A stretch of 64,000 bases of DNA from Vanilla planifolia (lineage: Eukaryota; Streptophyta; Magnoliopsida; Asparagales; Orchidaceae). Positions 12,060-23,800 of the stretch are shown in pieces. The stretch is taken from assembly GCA_023846275.1 (NCBI GenBank), contig CM043877.1, forward strand, positions 9,841,107 to 9,905,106, in the 5' to 3' direction. Below the pieces are notes generated by a model. That model did not search any database and was not told the DNA's origin. It was given only the letters and a program-made list of their open reading frames with translations. Every line of letters starts with the position of its first letter. Position 1 is the first letter of the stretch. Made by a program: the position numbers and the translations under genes.

Positions 12060-13140
12060 CTTCATTGCTTCTCTTCATAATGTAAATCTATCCACCATTC
12101 TCATCACCTTCAGACTCTAATGCTAACCGACCCAATTCTCTGGGTCAATTCTCTAGTTTCCTTTCGTTGGGTTTGGACAATGAAAATTACTACCTTTCTA
12201 GTTCCAACGACAAGCTTGGTCAGGATATCCATTCATTAACCTTTTATGAGGCTCATCCTTGCTTCGACAATGTCTTAAGACCCCTTTGATGATGAGATTG
12301 AATGCTGGCTTTATCACAATGAACTTATAATAAATTGAATGGTAAAGCGCTTTGCTCCTAATGACCTCAACAAGGATTTTTTGTCTTTGTACAAAATCCT
12401 GCTTGTCCATTATTATCAAGGAATATCTAACCTTGAATCTTTCATAATTAAACTCAAAACCACTTTGATGGTCTTGTAGACATGAAATGTGATTAAGTGT
12501 AAGATGTTGGTTAAATTTGTGAAAGAGGCCACCCTTGTTGGGCTTTAGCATCCCCTTAAGGGTTCAATAGTTTGCTTCACCAACCTCTGATATGCTTTCC
12601 TATCTAGCATCACTCTCTCTTGAAAGTTAAGGATAGTTCCAGCCTCTTTTCCTTCATTCAAGGTGACAATGAATCCCTTTGAGCTTATTTAGGTCTTGAA
12701 CCCCTAAAGGCTTATCAAATCCCTATCCCAATATTTAGTTAGGTCTATAGAAATACTCCTTAATTGAGTGGATTGATCCATCATCCTCAAGGAGAAGAAG
12801 GCAAAGATCGAGGACCAAGTGTGCAAGCTCGTTCAAGATTTTGAGGCTTAGATCTTTTAGCCAAAAGCTAAGAAGCCTCAATATTTTGAGCCTTTAAAGA
12901 CCTCCTTTGGTCCTCAAGCTTATGAAAATTCACTTTTCTTACCCATATGAGGGTTTAGATTCTTTCCTCCTTGAAATAAAAATGATATTATTGAGCCCCA
13001 AAGCCAATTAGACAATAGCCACCAAGTGGAATCTAGAAAATTATTGCCAATACCATGAGGATCATGGGCATGATGCCAATTAATGCTCAGATTTGAAGAG
13101 TCGTATTGATAGTCTATCAAAGGAGGGAAAGCTCTAAGAG
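12060..13140 (+). pseudogene. Degenerate Ty3/gypsy gag, Tat-like
   Basis: The clearest part is at about 13036-13138, where the plus strand reads ENYCQYHEDHGHDAN, then a stop, then CSDLKSRIDSLSKEGKL. This is the C-(Q)YH-x-DHGHDT-x-x-C-x-LK-x-x-I-x-x-L-x-x-x-G-x-L signature at the C-terminal end of Tat-lineage gag proteins. Upstream sequence is full of stops and frame changes but keeps stretches of similar character (for example near 12140-12260). It is non-functional. Confidence 0.55.
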
Positions 13141-13355
13141 TCAAAGAATAAGATTCCATCAACAAACAAACCCAAGATTAGCACATTATTTTTTTTAATA
13201 AAATTCCTTTGAGCTTTATTGAATTTAAATTCTTGTGGATAAGAGTAAAAAACAAATGATTTATTTGATTTCAAATGGAAATGCCTCGACAATGTAAAAT
13301 TCACTTTAAAGATGGCTGGAGTGACCTCTCTTTTCAAGGCTCCGAAAGGCTGTAG

Positions 13356-13990
13356 CCTTGAGATTTTCCAAAAAGTTTTTTGATGAACAAGGCCCTTGGA
13401 AAGGGCTTCAGGTAACGGTTGCCTTGGTCTAAGATCCAACTTAGAAAAAGATTCTCAACAACAATGGTCCCATGGAGAGCCTTTGGCTAATGGATGCTCT
13501 AATTCTTTGATCTATCTTGGAATAAGTCTTTAAGTAATGAAGGCTTCATGGATAAGCTCTAGCCAGAGGGTGTCTTTGTCTTAGATCTATCTTGGAAAAA
13601 TGTTTTGGGCAACAAAGGCATTAGAGAGCCTAGTCAATAGTTGCTTTGGTTGTGAGGACCATCTCAAGAAAAAAATTAATGACAAACTTGTTAAGAGTGG
13701 CTTTAGCCAATTGGTATCTTGGTCTTATGATTCATTTTTGAAAAAAAATTTTGATGACAAAGGCCTCAACTAAACACTCTGACCAAGTGGTTCCCTGGTC
13801 TCAGGATTTGTCTCAAAAAATTTTTTTTAAGGATAACGGTGCTAGGGAGAGGCTCGAACCGACAGGTGCCTTGGTCCCAAGATTTGTCTCTAAAACATAT
13901 TTTTTTACAAGAAATGCTCTAGACAAAGGCTTCTATTAATGGGTGTCTAAGCCTTGAGATCTATCTTGATAAATAAAATTAGCCATGTGT
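13356..13990 (+). repeat. Degenerate minisatellite, about nine units of roughly 75 bp
   Basis: Units start with variants of CCTTGGTCTNAGATNTNTCT at 13356, 13422, 13504, 13573, 13644, 13718, 13794, 13869 and 13952, giving spacings of 66, 82, 69, 71, 74, 76, 75 and 83 bp. Each continues with an A-rich patch, then ACAAAGGC-like text, then AGCC and GGTTGC-like text. Copies differ a lot from each other, so the array is old. Confidence 0.8.
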
Positions 13991-14366
13991 TATGTGTAGG
14001 ATACTAATTGAAGTGAATTTCTTGGATTATTTATTGGGAATTTAGTTTGAAAAAAACCAATGCCAAATGTTATACTAAGAACTTAATTGGGAAATTAGAA
14101 GTTGGAGACTAGGGCTTCCTTTCATGTTCTTTACGATACTTACATTGTAATTTTTGTATTAAGTTCTTTTTTTTAGCAAGAGTGCTTAGTATTTGGAGAT
14201 TAGTCTTGAGATCTTGGGGTGCCATGTGGCATCATCTACAATTGACAACTCTTTGCTTTTCAAATAAATATTGAAATAAATATTGGAGCAAAGGTTTGAG
14301 GGGTTCAATGAAGATGCATTTATTGATCTTCTTAATCATGATCATTTGTTCCTTCCATTGTCTGAT

Positions 14367-14670
14367 TGTTGACACATGTCAATGTCAAATCATGTCAGAC
14401 TTCAACACTACCCTTTGGGCATTCTCCGACTTGTCCTTGGGTGTTCTTTGAACTACTTCTGGGAACTCTTCAACCTATCTTTGGGCATTCTATGACTCAT
14501 GTCCAGGCATGTCTTGACTTGCTGTTGGGTGTTCTCCAACTTGCCTTGAGTGTTCTTCGACAAATCTCAAGGCCAATTCCTACCTTAGTTTAGTGGTGTA
14601 GCACTTCCTGACAATACTTTCCAAGGGGTTCTTGAGGTTGTTTTTTGATCAAACCCTTGAGAAACCACCA
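14367..14670 (+). repeat. Right copy of the 11.5/14.4-kb direct repeat (candidate LTR)
   Basis: It begins 'tgttgacacatgtcaatg' and carries several TTGGGTGTTCT/TTGGGCATTCT motifs before 'gatcaaacccttgagaaa'. It is the partner of 11493-11825. Downstream text to about 14830 is still weakly similar to 11830-11990. Confidence 0.5.
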
Positions 14671-14899
14671 TAATTCCTTGGGGGAATAATGGAGGACCTT
14701 TTTGGCACTTCCTAGATTTTTTTCACCGTTGCATTTATGACGCTTGTCAAATTTTCTTAGTGAGAATTCTTGGCCCCTTGTGATCATTTTTTGTTGCAAT
14801 GTTATTTTTGTAATCTCTCTCTTATGAATTGTACTTCCGTATCTATGTCTTAATAAACCCCTCAACAATAGCCTCTTTAGTTGTAGTTCCATCAAGGCC

Positions 14900-16665
14900 T
14901 AGTTTCTATGTTATAGCTTGTGGAGCTTAACAAAGTACATAGAGTTACCAAGAGGGATACCCTTCATATGTGGGCTGATTATGAAACTTGAACAAGCTAA
15001 GTGCATTTAACACAATAGATCCACATCATAAGTGCCACTTAATCCATAGTTCTCCAACCTCAAGAAGCCATAGGCATGCATGCCACATGATGAACCATTA
15101 TCTACACCAAGAATTACTGAACAAAACATGTTTTAGGTGAAAATGACTAAATGTACCTTCATAGCATAGGAGAATTCTAATAATATTTTTTGGGTGTTTT
15201 TACACATGCCAACAACTGTTCTTTGCAAACCTACGACAAATTTCTTATGGCTTAGCATACTGTGGTATCATTCTGTACTCCCTTCTTGTCGACCCTCCAC
15301 TTAATGTGGGATTCTGTGTTTTCATATTACTTAAAGAAATGTAGTTGAACTCTTTCTATCAACCAAAACATTTAAGAGAACTAGCAAATTGAGAGTTAAA
15401 ATTCTTTTTAATGCCACACTAATAAGAAGTATGTCTAATTTCATTGTAATATTTATAATTAATATTCTTATTCCATCATGGTCAATTTGAAACACACTAA
15501 ATTCTTGCATATTAGCATAAAAAGAATTTAATTGATTATGGTGTATATGACATGATCATGCAATATATCGTAAGAGAGTATATAAATAGATATTGGACAT
15601 AATGAAAGTTTATTATAGATCAAGCATGTGAATGAGAACTAGATGCATTGGATGGACCACACATTTGTAATGGTCCATGATAGGATACTTGAGAAGATAG
15701 ATAGTTGATCTTGGCCTTTAATATTGAATTGTTCTTTTTGAGCATTACACAATTTTCTTCTTTACATATTCATTCATTTTTTTGAAGTGCTTCATTATCC
15801 AATTTAAGTAAATTAATAAAAGAAGCATGCTAAAAAACTTCTCAAGAAACTTAATTTATAATTTTCTAGCTTGAATTCATCAAAACAACATTGAAGGAGT
15901 TGTCATGCTCTAGTTTATAAGTTCATTATTTAGATTAATTAAATAGCAAGTCATTCTTCTTATGCAAGTTCTTCAAGGAAATATTATATATTTTTCAATT
16001 CTTGAAGGCATATAACTAATTCAATAAGAGCATTATTAAGTTCATCATAAGAAATATCTTTAGAAATTGCCTCATCATCAAAATAATTACACTCATGATG
16101 GTGATTCACAAGAAACTTTGGGAGTAGAGTAATCACAAGACTCCTTTTTTTGGTTATTATTTTTCTTCTTTTCCATGTTATTCTCGCATGTCTTCTTGTA
16201 ATTATAAATCTAATCTAATTAAAAATCATAAAATAATTTTTTAGTAAAGGATCACTTAACATGTATAGACATAAAGAGACCATAAATAAAATATTAACAC
16301 CTATAAAAGTTGATCAAATTAGCTTTCTTTGTTCAAGATCTACTTCAAATAAAGTTTACTTAGGAACAACAATAAAATGTTCTAAGAGATACAATAAATC
16401 TAATCTACACATTTAATAAAGGGTCTCATCTTATTTTTTTTATAATCCAAAATTTTCTTATATAAATATTGATGGGTTCTCAATAGAGTCTCCTAATATG
16501 ATCATAGAACTTGCTAGAATTAAGGATCTAATTTAAAAATTTTACCTCTTATTTGGAGTCACACTCTAAGACCCATTGAAAAATAGAGTTTTAATAATTG
16601 GTGAATAATAGATTTCAATACCCATTGAAAAGCATGAGATACATAACTAGTGCATAAAAAGTGGA
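14900..16665. other. AT-rich intergenic DNA, no gene seen
   Basis: Stops occur in all frames. Parts of 16000-16600 may belong to the antisense gypsy relic that follows, but I could not read conserved motifs in them. Confidence 0.45.
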
Positions 16666-16669
16666 GTTC

Positions 16670-16990
16670 TAATAATTGGCATGACTATCCATATACACCT
16701 ACCATGTCTTATTATCCTTTGGAGTTGGTAAAATGGGATGATATAGCCACAAATTTTTGGCAATGGAGTCTTCTCTTTAATAACTTATTGACTTAATGAG
16801 CCAACTCTTTGTGCTCTTTTTGGTTTCATTTGATTGTGAAGTTAGGAAAGTGCTTTGTATAAGGTCTATCACACGTTGCACATCTCATATTGGTGGTGGT
16901 AGCCATTTTGGCAAGTTTTTTTTTCTTGAAATACATCTTGAAACTCATTGATAATGGGCTACACTTGAAGTTAGTGTAGTTTTGTTCAGT
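16670..16990 (-). pseudogene. Ty3/gypsy reverse transcriptase relic (N-terminal part), antisense
   Basis: The minus strand reads PLSMSFKMYFKKKKLAK (compare LIDEFxDVFPxxLPxGLPP), then QKEHKELAHXVNKLLKRE (compare PKEHEELxxQVEELLxKG) and HPILPTPKDNKTWXVYMDSH (compare PALLTPKKDGTWRMCVDSR). The order and spacing match the region leading into the gypsy reverse transcriptase. Several stops and frame changes are present and the catalytic core is not seen. This is a chromovirus-like relic. Confidence 0.6.
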
Positions 16991-17600
16991 ATCTTAGGTG
17001 TAGCCTTCTAATGGTGATGACCCCAACACTTGACTCGTTGGTGAAAACCTTTTCTATGGTTTGGTGTGAAATCATATCTAAAGCTTTTTCCTTTCTTGGG
17101 GCATGAATAGGCAATATATTAAATCTTTGGCATAAAAAACATTTAAATTAGAGATGATTGGGTTTTTGAAGGAATTGAAGCATTAGAGTAGGAATAAGTT
17201 ATCAAATTTACTTTGATGTATGCAAAATTGATAGGAATTGGGATTCCTCCCCTTTCATGGCAGTCTCTAGTTCCCTTTTAGTGAACCTCTTAGGGTGGTC
17301 TATTGAGATCACTTAAGGCAATTTAGGAATTGCTTGTGTTGGTCAGTTAGGCCTAATCTCAAATATATATCTCAAATGATGAATTGTGATATTGGCAATG
17401 CTTTGGACTCCATGAATGGATTAGAAGTAAATGTTGCAATGGAAATGAATGTGATCTTTTAATACCTAAATTTTAAATTTTTATTTCAACTTTTATTTCT
17501 TGGCTTGCTATAATTTGAAAAAAAAAGATGTCCCTTTTTAATTCAAACTTTTTAATTGAATAAATAATATTTCTTCAACCAAATCTTTGTTGCTCTCATG
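16991..17600. other. Uncharacterised AT-rich DNA upstream of the coiled-coil gene
   Basis: It probably contains further decayed gypsy sequence on the minus strand; no conserved motif could be read. It ends with a pyrimidine-rich stretch and CAG at about 17603-17605 that looks like a splice acceptor. Confidence 0.35.
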
Positions 17601-17605
17601 CAGTG

Positions 17606-17991
17606 ATTGAAAGCAATGTGAAGAGAGTGTTGGATTTACTTGAGAACAACAGACGCATTTATTTTAACTTTTTGATCTGGTTTCCCTTGTCAATTACATA
17701 CAAAAGGACACAATTGTCTCTATAAGTCCATAATGGATCAAAGCGTTCTTTTGAAGGGAATGGACCAGTCAATATTCATGAACATGAAATAGACTATCCA
17801 AAATCTTTAGAAGGTTATCAGTCTGCTTTGGAAAAACTTGATTTCATTAATGTCAAAAAATGCTGAACATGAGGCTCAAAAGGACTCAATCCATGCAAAT
17901 CATGAAGGTCAATATCTAACACATGAAGTTGTAGAGAAATCAATGGATAGAGAAGGTAATTTAAACATTTTCTTTAGAGAAAATAGTTTGA
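17606..17991 (+). pseudogene. Exon-like coiled-coil remnant upstream of the coiled-coil frame
   Basis: After the acceptor-like TTGCTCTCATGCAG the plus strand reads IESNVKRVLDLLENNRR, and later HEIDYPKSLEGYQSALEKLD, then shifts frame in an A-run near 17855 to AEHEAQKDSIHANHE and further Glu/Lys-rich text up to a stop. It resembles the N-terminal half of the protein encoded immediately downstream but is not continuously open. It may be true exons with unrecognised introns, or a decayed region. Confidence 0.35.
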
Positions 17992-19554
17992 ACAGTTATT
18001 GATGGAACATTGGCTCTTATTAGCAAGATAAATAAATGTGATGTGATCAATGATGAACTGAAAGCACAGATTGAACAAATGCAAAGAGAAAAACCACATT
18101 TGCAGCTGAAAATCAATGAACTGGACCTTGAATTGCAAGCTGCTGAAGAGGAAAAGAAAGCAATGCTTGCTGAAAATGCAATATTTGAAGGCAAGTTGCA
18201 GGAAATGGAGCTTAGAACAGAGAGTTTGCGAATTGCATTTGGATTGTTGAATGAAGAAAATTCTATTCTACGGAGCAAATTAGTGGAAGCTGATAGGGAT
18301 ATATATAATCTCAAATTTGAAAGAGATGAACTACTATGTGATAATATGTTTCTTGAGATCAAAGCTATTGAGCTGTCAATTGAACTTAAAACAGCCAAGG
18401 ACAGTGTGGATCATCTGGAAAAGCTGATTTCATCTGCTGATATGGAAAAGGTAAGCTTCATGTCAGAAATACTATTGCTGAAAGAAAAACTAAAGCATGC
18501 ACTGGTTGACAAAGAGAAACTAGAGAGGGAGATACATTTGCTAAGACAGGAAAATGCTGCTTCAAAACAATATCAAGATGAATGGGAGAAAAAGATGATT
18601 GATTCTAGAAAGCTAATGAGCTGCACATTGGAACTACTCCAGGAGGAAGTTCTGCAGGAAGTTCAACCAATGTTAGATATTTCCAAGGAAGATCTCATAG
18701 AGCAGATCATTAAAATACTATTTTACATGTCTTCAGGAAGTGAAATATGTAAAATTTTCGACCTGGAGGCTGTTGGCAAAAAGCATGAGGATTTTCTTAT
18801 TAAGTATAAAAATTCAGAAGGCAGCTATTATGATGCAAAGTTAAAGGCAGAAAATGAGAAAATGGATGAAATAGCTGAGAAAGATCAGACAATGTGTAAA
18901 TTTGAAACAGTATGCACGGAGCAGAAAAAGAACATTTGTAAGTTGAATGATTGCTACAGTGATCTACTGGGAAAGATGGACACTGAAATGGCTAAAAAAG
19001 ATGAACAATTTAAGATGGGTAGAACTGAGCGTAAGAAAAGGCAAGAGAGCTTCAAGAGATTCGTAGAAAGATTACAAGAACTTAGGTTGATTGGGTTGGG
19101 AACATTTTTAAATGAGCTCCTGGAAGTGAAGTCAGTATCCTTTGACAGTATGAAACATACCAAAGAGCAGGTAGCTGAATGCCTATCAGAGTTACAAGAT
19201 GTGAAGGCATTTCTTGAGTTGGAGTGGCATTTGAAGAGAAAGCTGGAGAAGGAAAAACAGGACCTTGAACTTAAACTAAGGTATCAGCAAGGAATTATCA
19301 TGGATTTAAAAGATGAAGCAAGCAGGAGAGTTGTTGAACTGGCTCAGAAGGAGAAACAGCTGAAGGTCCTTGAGATGATGGTTGCTGAGTCAAAAAGAAA
19401 CTTGAAGGAAAAGGAAAGGGAGGTTCTAGACAAGGATGAAGAGAAAAGAGAGGCTATAAGACAGTTATGCTTGCTTAACGAGCACTATAGGGAAAATTAT
19501 AATTATCTAACCAGGCATGTGTCATCAATGCTCCAGAGTAAGAGAACTTCATGA
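17992..19554 (+). CDS. Long coiled-coil protein, C-terminal exon (COP1-interactive/myosin-heavy-chain-related type)
   Basis: The frame is open from 17992 (stop at 17989) to TGA 19552-19554; the first in-frame ATG is at 18079, and a splice acceptor (AACAG) at 17991-17995 is possible, so this is more likely a last exon than a whole gene. The roughly 500-residue product is almost entirely Glu/Lys/Leu heptad sequence: a long coiled coil, a less regular middle (about residues 210-260, LLQEEVLQEVQPMLDIS), then further coils. Near the end it has EKREAIRQLCLLNEHYREN, which resembles the conserved C-terminal block EKREAIRQLC...YHRxRYxYL of plant COP1-interactive protein 1 and related myosin-heavy-chain-like proteins. 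Those act as cytoskeleton- or membrane-associated scaffolds. Family assignment rests on that block and general composition. The broken upstream part raises the chance that this is a pseudogene. Confidence 0.55.
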   Translation, partial: TVIDGTLALISKINKCDVINDELKAQIEQMQREKPHLQLKINELDLELQAAEEEKKAMLAENAIFEGKLQEMELRTESLRIAFGLLNEENSILRSKLVEADRDIYNLKFERDELLCDNMFLEIKAIELSIELKTAKDSVDHLEKLISSADMEKVSFMSEILLLKEKLKHALVDKEKLEREIHLLRQENAASKQYQDEWEKKMIDSRKLMSCTLELLQEEVLQEVQPMLDISKEDLIEQIIKILFYMSSGSEICKIFDLEAVGKKHEDFLIKYKNSEGSYYDAKLKAENEKMDEIAEKDQTMCKFETVCTEQKKNICKLNDCYSDLLGKMDTEMAKKDEQFKMGRTERKKRQESFKRFVERLQELRLIGLGTFLNELLEVKSVSFDSMKHTKEQVAECLSELQDVKAFLELEWHLKRKLEKEKQDLELKLRYQQGIIMDLKDEASRRVVELAQKEKQLKVLEMMVAESKRNLKEKEREVLDKDEEKREAIRQLCLLNEHYRENYNYLTRHVSSMLQSKRTS

Positions 19555-20190
19555 TGTTTACTCATCTCTTTTTGTGATCGAATCGGGAAAAGTTTGGTAG
19601 AGTTTGGGTTTTTTTCATCACATTTCAAAATATAGGCCTGGGTTTGATCACTTGCCATATTAAGATCCATCTCTTTGGCTTTTAGGGTGAGTGAAAAACT
19701 TACCATCTTATATCCAATGAACACTCGATCATATGGTTATTAGATGGTCCGATAGATATATCCAATAGCAATCTTTTCATTAAAATTTTGATTTTTTATT
19801 TGTAGCCATGTCTTCAAGTGAATGTGATAATGTAAGCCATGAAAATTTATGCAAATGATGTTTTCAAAGATACACTAATTTCAAATTTTTTACTTTGAAA
19901 ACTTATGCATATGTATTTGAATTTATGATATACAATTGAGCCATCATGTTAGGTCAATTGTTCAAAAATCAAACACACTTTATACCCCAATTTTGCCTTG
20001 CTCTTTTGTTCTTGAATTTTGATTTTTTTGTTCACAATGTATTACATGCTTAAATCCTTCACCATTTTTAAGCAATTTCCATTTCAGTGATCTTCCATAT
20101 GATTACCTGTTTAATGTTCTGATACATACATGTAGGCAATTATTAGAATTCGATTGAGTTTTTATCATCAAAAGATAGTTAAACCATCTG
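19555..20190. other. 3' flank of the coiled-coil frame, AT-rich
   Basis: It probably includes a 3' UTR. No further coding signal is seen before the gypsy relic begins. Confidence 0.45.
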
Positions 20191-20199
20191 AGGCTCTTG

Positions 20200-20823
20200 G
20201 GAATAAAATGATGAATATAATTTTTGAGGAATATGCTGATTTTCTTGCTAAACCTCATGAATTACCCCTTTGAAGAGCATCAAGAACAAGACTACTTTGA
20301 TACCTAATGCAAGTTTACATAATGTCAAGATGTATCACCATTTAGTTGTAGAAATTGAGGAGATCAAGAAATATGTGTAGGAATTATTTGAGAAAGGATC
20401 TTTAAGCTAAGCAAATTATTGTGTGGATCCTTAGTGATCTTGTACCCAAGAAGGATATAAGATAATATGTGTGCATAGATTATTGAACTCACAACAAAAT
20501 TGTTAGGAACAATTAATATCCTTTGTCAATGATTGGTGAATCGGAAGATTTATTAAATCATGCACACTTATTTTCTAAACTTGATCTCAAAATAAATTAC
20601 CTAGAAGATGACTTTTGAAACCCAATAAAGTAATTTACAAGTTGTTTCTTATGTCGTTCAAATTATGCATCACATAAACAACTTTTTGAGGCTAATAAAT
20701 GATGTTCTTCGATTTTACTTAGAGGATTTCTTCATGGAGTTTCTCATGACATCCTCTTTTCTAAAAGAAATGTTTTTGAACAAAGGAGATATTTACAGTA
20801 GGTTTTTTTATCTACTTTGATAG
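20200..20823 (+). pseudogene. Ty3/gypsy reverse transcriptase relic, 5' part (interrupted by nested LTR)
   Basis: The plus strand can be read as EEYADFLAKPHELPL (compare the EExxDVFPxELPxGLPPxR lead-in), then ELFEKGSL, an SDLVPKKD-like block, YPLSMIGESEDLL (compare YPLPxIDDLLD), HLFSKLDLKINYLE (compare FSKLDLKSGYHQI, motif A with the Asp), and HDILFSKRNVFEQRRYLQ (compare the DDILIYS motif C block). Stops and frame changes are frequent. The similarity stops exactly where the 4.3-kb block starts at 20824 and resumes after 25168. Confidence 0.65.
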
Positions 20824-23800
20824 TGTTACATCTAGCGTTTTGTCCGAATTTTTTTAAACCATCCACAACAAGCTAAGTTTCCTGACCATATAGTAATTCA
20901 CATAACTTAAGAACCAATTCATCTTAGACAAAGGTAATTTCTCTACTACAATGACACATACAAGATATCAATATAGTATGTAACATGCAAAAACTTCATA
21001 TACATAAATTGTTATATATATCATTCAAATTAATAAAAAAATAACATAAATAATAATAAAGTATTCAATAATAAGTTTATCAAATAAGTTTAATATAACC
21101 AAAGTCTATGAATAAAGTCCAATACAGTATAAAAGTTTAACTATTATATTATTAAATCAAAGGATCAATATTTTATTAGTAAGCAAAAAACAAATATTTG
21201 AAAATATTAAGTGGTCAATATCTATCATTATCATAGTTTTCTATCTCCTAAATTTTACATGTAAAAAAACTAATAGTGTGAGCTAAATCTCAATAAAGAA
21301 CTCTCAAGTCATATTATAAAACTTACATACAATCCAAATATATTATAATAAGTAATATAAACAAAGATTAGATCAGTATCATTATCATATATGTTATGTG
21401 GTATGCAACCAGATTATCAAGTCTAATTAGAGGAATGCATGATCACTAACATTTGGAACTATCTCTAAGCCTATGCAACCCAAGTTAGGGTTTATCATCA
21501 TATAATATTAACATTTTTTTCTAAGATGTGTTATAACCATATAAACTAGTACTTCTTTTTCAATATATGTCATAATCAAATAAACCAACATTTCTTTTCT
21601 AAAATATGTTGTCACTAGTTTGAGGTTTCCAATCATAAGGTGTATTATGTAAAGAGAATATCACCCATTAAAATTACACTATATAACACATTACCATTAA
21701 TTCAAATCACTGTTATTTAAAATCCAAGTATTTTTAAGATTTTCTTAGAATCCTTAAATCAAACATCTAAAAACCATAGTATTAAAAGGTTTAATGGTTG
21801 CCTCTAAACTTTGTATCTAACTGTTTGGATAACTTAATAAATTTAGAAGTTTCTCTTATTGATTAGTCTTTGCTCTTAACTTTATTGGAGTCTTATCCAT
21901 TGGGTTCTCACCTAAGTTATATCTTAGGAATCTTTTTAAAACATGACAATTCATTAATTTAGGTTCACATAAGTCATTCTAATGACTCTTTTGTCATTTG
22001 GCCTAATCTAAGTTATTGTGCTTATCTTAAATATTTTATGAGCTACTCCTTAGATCACTATTTAGAGTGTTAATTTATGGCCTAAGAGATTATAGAATTA
22101 CTCAATATCTTATTCAAATCAATTAATTCATGCCTAAGGTTTACTTATTATAAGTACATTCCTCCTGGTTGAGCCTAGCATCTTCATTTAAGACCTAGAT
22201 CGAGCTCTTATCATTTAAGGCTATACTTGAGGACTTCTTTATCCTAATGCCTTATTACAAGTATACACAAAACTCACTAAGTAATAATATCTATCTTAGA
22301 TTCATATTTAGGATCTTCATTTAAGTATAACAAAACTTAAGTTTATCTATATCTTACATTATTTGGTATATAATTCATATACAGGGTCTTACCTTAGATC
22401 ATAATAATGACTATCAATCATAAACTAACCTTACTTAATCCTCGCCTAGTTGAATCCCACCCAATTTTTGTAGGCTTAACAAATTCTTAACCAATCTAGT
22501 TCTCTTCTTCCAATTGAGCCCTACTAGGCTTCTCTACTAGAAACCAATGACTTCTCATAACTTAGAAGACATCTAGGTCGTTCCAAAGTCCAAATTGTGC
22601 CTCTCTACGACCTAACCAAATTATGTTGCTAGTTTCCCAAGCAAAATTGATGCATAACAATATTTGTCCACAAGAATATCTGGATATTGGTTTAAGTTTA
22701 AGTTTCTTCCTAATGTTTAGATTCTTAGTCTAAGTTTACACAAGAGTTATTCTCAAATTTATTATAATGATTTCTTATAAATAATTAAATATTTGCCTCA
22801 AGTTATATTTTAAGTTGATGCTCATCATATTCAAATTAATAGCATCTCTATAAATATGTAAATATGTAAAGAAAGACTTAGTGATGTATCAAGAAATAAT
22901 ATTTATATAAAATGATATTTTTACAAAAATTGGAAAATAATTGAAACATGTTTCAAGCCTTTCTTGATTCATAGTTTTCTTAAAAAAATTTCAAGATCAT
23001 AAGCCCTTAATAATATATATTTAATTCTTTTCATATAATTACTTAATGGTCAAATCATCAATTTGTAATAATTTAAAAACATGCTAATCTTGGATAAGGT
23101 GATTATTCTAATTTAAAACATCTCAAAATTCACAAATTTCATATGTTTTGCAGCAATAATGGATCTTAACATTAGCAAGCATTTAAAAATAAAAGCCTCT
23201 CATGTAAGGAGAAAGTTAAACATGCATTGATTCTAATGAACTTTCAAAGAGAGATCAATTTAGAGTAGTTAAAATATGCTATTGGAAACTATTAACAAAT
23301 CTTGATTAAGAAAAATTTATCAATTTATTAGTAGGATTCATGAAAGGTGAAAATCATTCAAAGCAAAATATGATTTCTCATCAACCATAAGCAATTACTT
23401 AACAAGGTAGCCAAATAATTACTTATAAATTAGCTAAGTTTAATTGTACATTCATGTGGTTCATCTTATCTTGTGTTTCTAGTAGAGAACTTTATCAAGA
23501 TAAAATTTTTTTCTTCAAATCTAGAGATCCTTCTTTTTCTTTTTGCTCACAAGTAGTTGTTCTTCCTTTCTTTATATTTTTTAGACCTTTAAGTTTGGGT
23601 TAACCAAGTTAATTAGCAAAACATTTTGTATAAAACGACCACAACCCTAATCATTGTCTTAAGATTCACAGCTAAGATTAAATTATAATAATCTAACAAT
23701 CCAAATTCCTTTAATACTAGTATAACCACATCTAATCACGTCATTTTTCAACTCTTAAATTTAGGACACCTTAATTCTAATGGTTGGTATCAAGAGCAAT

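Larger units (their letters stand above)
11490..14900 (+). mobile_element. Gag-only Ty3/gypsy (Tat-like) element remnant between two similar repeats
   Basis: Two related segments of roughly 330 bp (11493-11825 and 14367-14670) share 'tgttgacacatgt', runs of TTGGGTGTTCTTTGA-like text and a closing 'atcaaaccct' stretch, and are about 2.85 kb apart. Between them lie a plus-strand gag remnant with a Tat-type motif and then a 75-bp minisatellite; no protease, reverse transcriptase or integrase motifs are seen. The arrangement repeat-gag-tandem repeats-repeat fits a non-autonomous LTR element lacking pol, with tandem repeats in its 3' untranslated part as known for Tat elements. I could not define exact LTR ends, primer-binding site, polypurine tract or target duplication. 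The alternative is two partial elements lying in tandem. Confidence 0.4.

Noticed and set aside
13801..13960. Possible tRNA gene suggested by CTCGAACC near 13855
   Set aside because: No matching acceptor stem, D-arm or anticodon arm; the text is a unit of the 75-bp minisatellite.
13356..13990. CRISPR-like regular array
   Set aside because: Repeats and spacers are not separable; whole units are related to each other, so it is a minisatellite in a plant genome.
17961..18398. Ser/Ile-rich minus-strand frame over the coiled-coil exon
   Set aside because: Ser/Leu-rich text is the usual complement of Glu/Lys-rich coiled-coil codons.
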